Shown piece after piece: positions 36,750 through 47,000 of a stretch of 64,000 bases of DNA. Made by a program: the position numbers and the translations under genes. Numbering within the stretch: the stretch's first letter is position 1; each line of letters begins with the position of its first letter. Below the pieces are notes generated by a model that saw only the letters and a list, made by a program, of their open reading frames with translations, had not been told where the DNA came from and did not search any database. This stretch comes from Paraphysoderma sedebokerense (taxonomy: Eukaryota > Blastocladiomycota > Physodermatomycetes > Physodermatales > Physodermataceae), in contig JAHLJZ010000030.1 in the NCBI GenBank assembly GCA_025602915.1, forward strand, positions 62,001-126,000. The letters are read 5' to 3'.

Positions 36750-38405
36750 TTAGTAGCTCGACGTCACGTCTTGTATACGATCGCTCGACTCCTTTGAAGA
36801 TTTTGATGTTTTCCTTTCAAATACTAGCCAAAACATCAGATGTTCACCCGTTCCAGCGGTAACAACAGTTTGGCCATCATTTGATAAGGCAGAATATAAC
36901 ATTGTATCAGAATCTTCTTGTAAATCCTTAATCTTCCGGAGACTAGGAGTAGTGTAAGTCGAATTGCATTCCCATATTTTGATCTGCTCACTTCTACCCG
37001 CATGAACTGACAGTAGTTCATTGTATTCGCGGGACCAGAAGAGAGAAGTTATTGGAGATGCTGTGGTGGTGGTGGATAGGAGTTCTGCGGAAGAACTGTT
37101 CCAAAGTCGAATGGTTTGGTCGCTGATACAGCCGCCTGTGGCGAGGATATTCGTTCGATGAGGTGACCATGACAAAGCCTGTAATAAGAGATTAGACTTA
37201 TACTAATTGAGGGAGGCACAACGTTGAGTAAAGTTGGAAAGTAATTGCGAACCTTGACCATAGAAGTATGTTCATGTTTCGTGAATAAAGGCTTTGCATT
37301 CCTGACGTCCCATACATTTACCAATCCATCATTGCTACCGCTTGCAAACAACGCACCGTCCCTCCTCCATTTCAACCCGCAAACTTCATCGCTATGATTT
37401 TTCCATTTTCTGATCGCATGATTTGGTATCCTCGAATCATGATAATGTATCTCTCCATCTTTTGACCCGCTAGTTACCAATGGTCCATTCCAATCTAGTA
37501 CCCCAACACGTTTTGTGTGCCCCTGCATCGTCCGTATTTTTGATTTACTTTCGACATCCCAGATTTGAACATCACCTGAACTTGTTCCGAGAGCCACTAA
37601 GCCTCCGTCATCCACCCAAGACAATGATGTAATGTCATCGAATTTGGTAGAATCACCTAAAGCCGACACTGCGCCGTTATTTGCATCCCAACAGTAGACT
37701 TGATCCAACATCACCGCGACCACATCTTTGGATGACCAGTCTAATAGGTTCAAATGAATATCTCTTGGTAATCCTGGTGCATCAAGAACTCGAACTGGTG
37801 AATTCCGTATTTGTCGAGAAGGTGGCCGGCATATCGGCTTCAGAGGATCGTAATACTGCTTTCGAATATCCAACAACGGTCGGCGATCTCCTTTCTGTGG
37901 AGACTTGAATGAGAGGACGGGTGTATCGAGAGTGACGCTACAAGCGTCGGCAATGGCTTTTTGATAGGATAGTTTTGAAGGATCATGATTTGTAGAATTG
38001 GTCAGTTTTGGGCTACGTAAATTCACTTGAGATGATGAGATGATATTGCTGGAGGATCGGTCGGGCAAAAATCGGTCCGACTATACAATCGGATACAACG
38101 ATAAAATGGAATAGTTGAGAATAAAGAATATTAGCAGGAACTCTAGTAAAAAGTACTACAAAAAATTACAATCTAAAACATAACATGATGAAAATGCGGA
38201 ATTTTCCAAAGCTAATACTGTCATATTTCCAAAACAAACACGTCAAACTTTTGGAATACCGAATCGATCAACATACCGGAGATTTCTTCCCTCTATTTCT
38301 ACCTTTAATTACTCTCCATGAATACTGTCCATTCCCAAAATCATGCAACCTCCTCAACGAAGAACCTGAAGATCCCTTTTGGCCCGACACTTTGACGTTG
38401 CGTTC
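36750..38405 (-). CDS. Cdc20/Fizzy-family WD40 protein, divergent paralogue without IR tail
   Basis: APC/C activator-like beta-propeller. The C-box appears as SDRFLPDR at the start of the exon near 38068. An upstream exon (38405-38277) fits in frame and adds a basic segment; the true start codon was not found. The family block VLDAPGLPRDIHLNLLDWSS is followed by seven WD repeats (VYCWDANNG, VQIWDVESKSKI, ASGSNDGLVNVWDV, IRLWNSSSAELL, IKIWECNS, YSALSNDGQTVVTAGTGEHL). The protein ends DRIQDVTSSY, so the Ile-Arg tail that docks Cdc20/Cdh1 on the APC/C is missing. The intact-looking paralogue lies 1.4 kb away on the same strand. It may be a meiotic or regulatory variant, or an activator that binds only through the C-box. 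Confidence 0.83.
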
Positions 38406-38653
38406 TTAAGAAATGATATTCAACACAAATACACCCAGTCAACGGGACGAGATGTCGCGACTTCTCAAGAACCGACGAGAATAAGAGCCGTCCAAGCGGA
38501 GAGTTGACCGAGAGGAGTGCAAGAGTAGATTTGCGCGTACTATCGGAGACTGATAGCCAATTTTCGGACTTCGGAGTAGATATCTTTTGTTTTCGGAGCG
38601 ATACGAATCTGTGAGAATTGACGCGAGGGAATCAATTTGATTCAGCCACAGAA

Positions 38654-38828
38654 ATGGCGCTGTCAGGAATTGGCGATGTGCAATCAACAATAGTGAGTTA
38701 TTGAAAGCATGAATAATGTGATTTGAGATGAAATGATATCATGATACACACAGGATTCAAAATGCATGTTGCACCCGTACTCAGGGATCATCACATTTGG
38801 GCAATATCGACAGCAAACAGTCAATTAG
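38654..38828 (+). CDS. Possible 37-residue protein in two exons
   Basis: ATG 38654 opens MALSGIGDVQSTI. A donor, GTGAGT at 38693, and an acceptor, CACACAG at 38747-38753, join it in phase 0 to DSKCMLHPYSGIITFGQYRQ and a stop at 38826-38828. Splice signals are good and the reading looks protein-like, but the peptide is short and no family is recognised. It lies divergently upstream of the Cdc20-like gene and could equally be part of a longer leader or a chance frame. Confidence 0.3.
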
Positions 38829-39467
38829 GAATACAAAGGCCGACACAATTGTAGAAAATAATCTTCATCTTTATTGATCTATGTTATGCATAATTGACAG
38901 ATATACAGCGTACATTTTTCTCTTCTCCGTTCCATCTAAAATACAAAAAAACAACGTTTGGCTCTCCAAAAATTACCTCATCTTTCGGTTGTCACCTGAA
39001 GCCGCGTGATTTGCTGAATCAACAGTCCAAATATATGCCGCAAAAGCTTCACACAAGCACTACATGAAAACAAAAGGTATCTTATATAAAGGCAATAGAA
39101 AGGGAATGCAAATTCAAAAGACATGAACAAATGATAAAAGGAAGAAACAGATCATCGGAAAACATTTGTCGTGTAAAATCAAACATTTTCTTACAAGTCG
39201 AATAGAAAAAAGTACGAATTTCTGTTGTTACCGGAAGTTTGCAGTGAAAGCGGATTGATAACGAAAATAGGAGAGCAATAGGTCGGTCGTGAGGGGCAGA
39301 CGATGAATAAGCGGAGGATATAGTCGGCGACGGGGATAATGTGACCAGACACTGGATAACTCCACCGAAGATGTAGAGGATAAATAAATCGTGGGTATCA
39401 TATAACATTCAATCAAGCACATCATTCCCCTACATTTCTTTCATACAACGGGACGTAATACGCTTTC
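38829..39467. other. Intergenic region, nothing recognised
   Basis: About 640 bases between the small plus-strand candidate and the stop of the second Cdc20-like gene. A minus frame at 39408-39082 is hydrophobic and resembles no family. Most of it is probably 3' UTR. Confidence 0.4.
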
Positions 39468-41474
39468 TTAACGAAGAGCCATGCGACTTGCTGAGAATAC
39501 TGATTTATCTTCGTTGCCCACATCTCGTTCTTGAGCTCCGCCTTTCGGTTTCTTCTTACTTTCGAATGCTTTCCAAAATTTCAAGTTCTCATCGCTAGCT
39601 GCTGTTGCGACCGTTTGAGCATCAGGGCTGATAGCAGAGTACAGAATTCGAGTCGAGTGCCCATCCAAATCGGTAATTTTGTGGTTTGAAGGATAACTCC
39701 AGATAGATATTTGATTATCTGGCAGACCATGGGTGGAAAGAAGTTCTTTGTATTCTTTGGACCAAATGAGGGAGGTAATTTGGGATCCTGTGTCGATTGT
39801 CGACAGTTTGCTGGAGGTTGTCGTGTTCCAAAAATGGATCTTATTGTCTTGTTGACCTCCCCCAGTAGCAAGAAGATTAAGTTGCCAAGGGCACCAAGCA
39901 AGAGCCTACAGAATGCATGACGCGGAGGGCAAGGAGTTGGTTAGATTAAAAATACAGCTCACTGTGAGTTTACAGTTTGAAAACGGAGAATAACGAGCGA
40001 ACCTTGACAGCCGACATATGTTCGGACAATCGAAACTTTGGAGTACTTGCTCTGGCATCCCATATGTTAACCATGTTATCGTTTGCGCCGCTAGCCAACG
40101 ACATTCCGTCCGATCTCCACTCCAATCCACAAACCTCACCAGCATGACCAATCAACTCTGCAATTTTGTGGTCTCGGACGCGAACGTCATGATGCCAGAT
40201 ACTTCCATCGCGACATCCAGATGAAAGGATATGACTTTCCCAAGATAGCACGCCAACTCTAGCGCGGTGACCAGCCATTGATCGAACCTTGGATGAAGTT
40301 TCAACATCCCAAATCTGAGTGTCTCCCCTGTAAGTTCCCACTGCAAGAAAGGAACCATCTCCTGTCCATGAAACAGATGTAATAGCATCTGCATTATCAG
40401 ATTGACAAAATTCCCATACTTTGCCAGTATCGGCGTTCCAAAGATAGACAGACGTGTCTAGTACGATGGCCACGACATTCGATGACGACCAGTCTAATAG
40501 ATTTGAGTAAAAATCGTCTCGCAGCCCAGGTGCGTCCAAAACCTTTTCCGGCATTTGATTTATGGTTCGGCGGTATTTAGCCTGAATGTTGCGAAGCGGC
40601 CTGTTATATCGGTGACGTAGATCTTCCTTTTCGTTTGGCGGAGGTTCGGCCGAGAAGGATAGAATTCGTTTATCCAGTGCAACACCGCAAGCTTTAGCCA
40701 TTTCTTGTGCATACGCTTGTTGTTCTGGGGTAATGAATGCTTCTTCCACGACATCTTTCCGGGTAATGTTAAATTGTGACGACGGAAGATTCAAGGCACC
40801 TCGGTTGGGTACAAATCGATCGTACTGCGCAGTAGAAAAATGGTACGAGAGCGACCCAAATCAGTCATACGTTAAGATCATGTCTTATTGCTTGTGAAAC
40901 TGTGATAGAACCATCCATTCAAATTATTATCTATGTATATGCCAAAAGCATAAACTGGCGGAATCTCATTTTGTTCTCCCTGACATTATGAACTATGCCG
41001 ACTTGCTTATTCAATCTTTCAGAAAGGACAAGTATGAGATAAACAAATACATACGGTTTTGGTGACCGGTTTTTTTACTTTTCTGGACGGAGTTAAAGCT
41101 TTCAACCAATTATCTGTCACAACATCCAACTCTTTGTGCGAAATAACACCGGGAGAATTCCGATGCAGAGAACGCCTGGATTTCGTTGACTTTGGAGTCG
41201 TGGCAACACTAAATGCTAACTTTCCAGAGCCATTTCCGCTCTTTTTAGAGCCCTTGAGACTGGAATTGCTGTTCCTGGAGCCTCTGGAGTTGCGAGAGAC
41301 AGCCCTGAATTTGAGGGAGTCGCGAGGGGACAGGGAGAAAAGGGAGTTTGACTTGGGAGAGCAAGAGTCCAAGGGCCTTGACGAGGACTTTCTGCGATGT
41401 GAGGACTTGTCCATTTGGAATGAGTAGGAGATGGAAGAATGTGTCGAGGGAATGATGAGAGACGGAGGTCGCAA
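39468..41474 (-). CDS. Cdc20/Fizzy APC/C activator
   Basis: WD40 activator of the anaphase-promoting complex. The N-terminal exon encodes a basic, Ser-rich region (start MRPPSL at 41474 or MDKSSHRRKSSSRPLD at 41414). After a 180-nt intron comes the C-box in YDRFVPNRGALNL. The linker and propeller follow: KVLDAPGLRDDFYSNLLDWS, YLWNADTGKVWEFC, DTQIWDVETSSKVRSMAGHR, CGLEWRSDGMSLASGANDN, VNIWDARASTPKFRL and YSAISPDAQTVATAASDENL. It ends SASRMALR, where the final Leu-Arg stands for the usual Ile-Arg APC/C-docking tail. Cdc20 targets securin and cyclin B for ubiquitylation at anaphase; Cdh1 takes over later. The sequence alone does not say clearly which of the two it is. It is the more conventional member of the tandem pair. 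Confidence 0.88.
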
Positions 41475-41793
41475 TCAGAGTGTATGCTCTTGTCTGCTGT
41501 GTTCGCCCCGTTCCCTCTTCCGCGCGTCCTTACACTCTCCAATCTCCGCCGATGGATTTACAACTACTTCAGCGTTGCTATACGACAATCCTCGTGATTC
41601 AGTGAAGTTAATTGTATGGCAGAGCGGAACACTAAGCTGTATTGCAACTATACAATGCTTTCATCCAAGTGTTGCTGTCTTTGAAGTGTATCGCAGAGCA
41701 ACCATCACGTGTTGCCATACAACTCCCAGACCCTCTTGTGATTCTTGCCTGTTGTAAACGATATATCAACACTTAGTGATATTCGTTGAAATC

Positions 41794-43217
41794 ATGGAGC
41801 TGGATTCCTTGCGCAAGAAAATCGATTCCGTCGACTCTAAAATTCTCTCCCTCCTGAACGAACGTGCCTCCATATCCCTCAATGTAGGTCTTGCCAAAAA
41901 GGCCCTAGAAAACACCAAGCCTGATCAAGATAGTGCCGCAAAGTCAAAAGATGAAGTCTACGTTCCGACCAGAGAGAAGGCGATCTTCGAAAAAGTTGTT
42001 ATCTATTATAATGTTTTCGTTGCGCGGTTAGCATAACCATTATGCAATCAGAAGCTAAACCTTTCTTGTACACTTAGCTCATCAAAATGAATCATGGGCC
42101 TCTCGCCAACGAATCCATTATCGCTATATATAGAGAAGTCATGTCTGCTTCGATATCCTTGCAAAAGGAAGTAACGATAGCTTTTCTGGGACCTGCTGGA
42201 ACTCATACACATCAAGCTGCCACTGCTCGCTTCGGCGATAGCGTGTTATACGTCCCTCAAGATACAATTGCTGGTGCGGCGCTTTCCTTCCGTCTATTTT
42301 CAACTTCGAATCATACTTACCATGCGATTAAACAATACTCTAGACATCTTCACCGCTGTTGAGCAAGGTCGGGCAACTTATGGGGTGGTGCCCTTTGAAA
42401 ATTCAACATTTGGAAGTGTATCACAAACTCTTGACAGATTTATCAGTTCGAATGTTCAAATCAGAGGCGAAACGTATCTCGGAGTTCACCATTGTCTAAT
42501 GTCGAATTCATCTATGCAACAAATCCGTAGAATCTATAGTCACCCTGAGGTGTGTATTTGTCAGACTATATTTTTTCTACATTTATGCCTGGATTCAAGG
42601 AGTTAAACTGGCTTTTTCCTTCTTTGTGACAAGGCATTCGGACAATGTCAGAGATGGCTGGACGCAAACCTAGGAAATGTTGAACGCATTAACGTTTCGT
42701 CAACAGCTTTTGCTGCCGAGCTGGCCTCCAAGGAGCTGCATTCTGCTGCCATCTGCAGTTATGCTTGTGCCGAGCTCTACGGGTTGGACATCATACAGCA
42801 GAAGATTGAAGATATGAGAAGTATGTATCGCTTGACTTTAATTTCATATGGTTGATGCAAGTATTCATGAATTTGACCATTGCAGATAACACAACCCGCT
42901 TCTTCATCATCGCCCCAACGTCTGACCCCTCCCCTTCGGCGGACGACCGCACACTGATTCTGTTCACAGTTGACCACCGCATAGCTGGTGCTCTTTGTGA
43001 CGCTCTTCGCACATTCAAAGATTTTGGCATAAATTTGACAAAAATAGATTCCCGTCCGAGTGGACAGCGGATGTGGCATTATGTATTTTTCGTTGAAATG
43101 GAAGGACACATGAAGAATGAAACGGTGGTTAAGGCAATGGAAGAATTGCAGAAAGTTTGCGTCGATTTGAGGGTTCTAGGCAGTTACCCCAACCAGAGAA
43201 GTTTCGTTGTCGCTTAG
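41794..43217 (+). CDS. Bifunctional chorismate mutase-prephenate dehydratase with ACT domain (P-protein)
   Basis: Five exons. Residues 1-90 are an AroQ chorismate mutase: MELDSLRKKIDSVDSKIL, NERAS, VGLAKK, the VPTREKAIFEK block and YREVMSASISLQK, with the expected Arg, Lys, Glu and Gln in place. The dehydratase follows (VTIAFLGPAGTHTHQAA, GVVPFENSTFGSV, VHHCLMSNSS, AAICSYACAELYGL) and contains the catalytic NTTRFFII motif. The ACT domain has the Phe-binding signature as KIDSRPSG and closes with LGSYPNQRSF. The enzyme turns chorismate to prephenate and then phenylpyruvate for phenylalanine synthesis, with feedback by Phe. Known fungal enzymes are separate (Aro7 mutase, Pha2 dehydratase), while this fused order and the HGPLANESI linker are typical of bacteria. 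The introns show that it is a nuclear gene. Start ATG 41794, stop 43215-43217. Confidence 0.92.
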
Positions 43218-44063
43218 ATGGAGAAGGAGATGATATCAAACTTTGTAGGGAATGTGTATTATATTTTACATTTATTGGTTTTATTGTATTGTAAAAGCTG
43301 GACTGTCCGCAGTTACTTTTTATGTATGGGTCTTTATCCCGATTAACCAACTAAAAATCTGTCAATTACCTGATACGGTTTATCTATTGCTATTCTCTGT
43401 TTCAGAGTAATTTCAATCTCGAATAAGACTGTTTCAAAGGCACTCGATATCGTACGCTTTGAGCATATGATGGAAAGCCGTTCCTCTTCCAACGTTTCCA
43501 GTGTCTCTGACTCTCTTGGGACGCGTCGACATCGCGAAGACCCAAAGTGTTAACCCTCATCGCGGAGTTTAGAAGTCGAAGGCCACAGCGGAGGGAATGA
43601 GGGAGCCTCCGACATTGCACAGAGGCCATTCAGTATGCCCTGGAAGGAGCGCGGATGTCCTTAAAGATACCCCAGGCTACCCCTAAGCTGGAAGATTACA
43701 AGGTCAACTGCCAACTGCCAAAAGGCGTTATGCTGTCATCGACATCGCAAAATCGACACAAGAAAATTTGCACACAAAAAAATTCTCTCCATCTCCATTA
43801 TCTCTCAAATATCTACCCCTTCGTCATTTCTTATCGGCATATGCGCAGTACCTCTCTGGTGTCTGCTTAGAGGAAATTCTAATACTCTCTCGAATTCGGC
43901 CACTACACTGTAACAAAATTCGTGCGGAATTTCGAGGTCGTTGTTCTGTCCTGTCTTGTGGATTAATTCAGAACAGCGTGGAATTTGCCACCTTTTTTAG
44001 TCATCTCCGTACATTCTATACATACTTTATCTCTAGTTTTCATCCTGAAATTTCACCACGAGT
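43218..44063. other. Intergenic region, probable promoter and leader of the GEF gene
   Basis: About 850 bases. Open frames of 70-100 codons occur on both strands without family resemblance. A GC-richer patch spans about 43490-43660. No tRNA or snRNA pattern was seen. The 5' leader of the GEF transcript probably begins in the second half. Confidence 0.4.
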
Positions 44064-47000
44064 ATGAGCTCTGTGGCCGCCGAAGCGCGGTCTAAAATAG
44101 ACGTAACGGCACAGCAACCGCAGGAGGGTGTAAAGGCTTGTGTCATAAAAGCTTACATAACACAACATGCTGAAGATTTATCTATGGAGGTGGACGACAT
44201 AGTGATTGTCCTTAAAACGGAAGGACATAGGGGCTTCGGTAAGTGTAACTCTTCTCGGCCGTCAACTTCGTCAGACCCAAAAATGGCCAGACAGTTCCAT
44301 AATTACAGTTTATGAAGGGCATGGATATGCAGCTTACATTTATTTTTTTCTATGTCTTGGATATGCTAGGTTCCTTGAATGGCAAAACTGGCTACTTCCC
44401 ACTCAGCCACGTAAGAGAGTTGAACCCAGGAAACAGCCCTGGCTCCGATACCTCGACCTCAGCTGACGAGAAACAGGGATGGTTTCGCAGAACTCTTGGC
44501 AGGAGAAAAAATTCATCATCGTCTGCCGAAAGCTCAAGTCCTCGAGATAGTTTCTACGGCGGGAATTCAAGTTACATGTCCTCACCTACAATTACTCCAA
44601 GGAACAGACTCTCGCTACACCGGTCTGTTTCTACTGGAGAGCCCCAACGCAATCCCGTCGTCGGGAGTGCAGTCAGTGAGGATGTATTAAACACTGACGA
44701 AACTTTGAATTTTAAAAACTGGGTATTAAGTATGGGTGGACCTGATGAAGTGCAAAAGCTGAATTTATCGAAAGCGGAGATCAATAGACAAGAAGTTATT
44801 TATGAAATGGCTAAAACAGAACAAAGTTACATCAAAGATTTGGCATTAGTAGTGGAGGTATAGTCTACCTATTTATTGTGTTTGAACTCAGACCCGCTGG
44901 TGTGTTAACGCATTTTCTTTGGCATCCACTCTCGCGTAGGTGTACATCAAGCCTCTTCGCAAAAACAACCTTATCCGACCAAAAGATCTCACTGTTATTT
45001 TTTCTAATTGGGAGCAATTACTTCCTTTGCATCAGGTATTCATCAATCTTGATACGGATTTTCGTTCGTTTTTAACATGGATACCCCATTGTCGACATAG
45101 GAACTATTTCGATTATTCGAAGCCAAGAGAATGGAAAAAAAAATTGTGGGTCAAGTAGGGGAAATCTGGCTGAAGATGTCAGATTACTTAAAGATTTATA
45201 TGATGTATTGCGGCAATTACGCCTTCGCACTGGTCAATCTCGAAAAGTTGATGGCCGAGAAGAACTTTGCCAAGTTTTGTGATGTAAGTGTCGACAGCAT
45301 CTTTCCATGACCGTAACACTGCGAGAAATGTTTATTAATCAACCGTGCTGCGCTGCTGAAAAATATTTCTGTTCCTACTCCGTACAGGCTTGCTCTGCAA
45401 CTCCTGAATGTCGAAATTTGAGTATTCACTCGTATTTGATTAAACCGGTTCAGGTATGGGATTATCAGACTCGATCTCTCCCAAAATTATAATAACATGA
45501 TTTAATCTTCAATGCGCGCCGTTGTAAAAATTCAAAACTCTTGGTTTACATACACAACGTTATTCGGAATCGCAGAGGATATGTACTTATCTTACCTTTC
45601 TTGCCTCTTACCCCGCCTTCCGTTCAGCAAGTTCTCGTCTAATGCTATAACATTATCTCTCCCTCTTTCAGGTAAATATCCACTTTTGCTCAAGGAGTTG
45701 ATGAAGAATACACCGACTACGCATCCGGATTATCCTGTTCTTGGACAGGCGCTACTCAAAGTCGAAACGGTGGTGACTATCGTAAACGAAGCAGGAAGAC
45801 AGACAGAAGCGATTCATAAAATGTTAAAATTACAAACAAGCTTTACTACGGTATGTACTATTTCGATATCTCAATTCTCAGTTCGCTCTATGTGCTCAAA
45901 CCGGTTTATCTTTTACCTCGGACTATAGAAAGTTAATATTGTATCGCCAACCAGACAATATATTGGCGCTCAAACATTTGATATTATGGAGTACGGATCG
46001 GGAGCTAATGCCGCCGGAAAAAATAGTCGAGAGGTAATCATGTTCAATGACATGATGGTTGTTGCTAAAGTGGAAAGGGCCGGAAAAAATGATGATAAAA
46101 AGTACAAACATATAGGAACAATTCCGTATGATACAGCAATTCTAGAAGGTAAATGAATTATTTTTATTAGGTTACATGGATTATAACTAACCTGTCATGA
46201 AATCAGTCATGTCGGAACAATTCGAAATACAGGTTCCAGAGGAGAAACGATATTATCTGTTTCTTTGTCCGGACAATGAATCAAAAGTAACGTGGGCAGA
46301 TAAAATAACCAAATTGATCAAGGCTCATCGTCAACAGAGTAGAACACCAAGTCAGGCGGTAACTTCCAGTCCAGGACAGAATACAAGGGCCGCTAGTATG
46401 ATCGTAGGACAAGGTTCTCCCGTGTCAGCGGCATTGGCCAAAGAGTTAAAGAACACTAATGCAGATCACTCTTCTGAGCGAGATTCTGATTCTGGAATAA
46501 ACGTCTCTTCCGCGACGTCGGCTTCCTCAAACACTCCACCAAATACATCGCGATCAAATTCGCAAGTCTTACCCTCCGTATCCACGCCGCCTCAAGACCA
46601 ACTAACCACTCTGTTATCGTCCTCGCCAGCGCTTTCTAATACGAAAGGGCCCGCAAAATTGACTCAAATGACCTCACTAGTTGAAGATCCGGAGGATATT
46701 GAAACGCATACAGAGTCTCCTTCCGAATCTGCGTCGATTTCCGAATCGACAACGCCGGCATTGATCCTTCCGGAAATGAATATTGAAGAGACTGACAGTG
46801 AATCGAACGAACATGTAACAGATCAGACGAGCGAAAATCGAGTACAGTTTTTAGCCACACCTCCTCCCCAGCTGACTCTGGCAATTTCGTTGGGTAATTT
46901 GTCATTTGACGGATTTTCCGATCCGATCGACAGTGAACCAGAGACGGAGGAGGCAGATCAGAAGAGTGATAAGCAAGGATTTGGATTGCTGCTTCCTCCT

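Noticed and set aside
38439-38690. Minus-strand open frame as the first exon of the left Cdc20-like gene
   Set aside because: No in-frame join to the C-box exon could be made, and the frame overlaps the better spliced plus-strand candidate; left undecided and not annotated.
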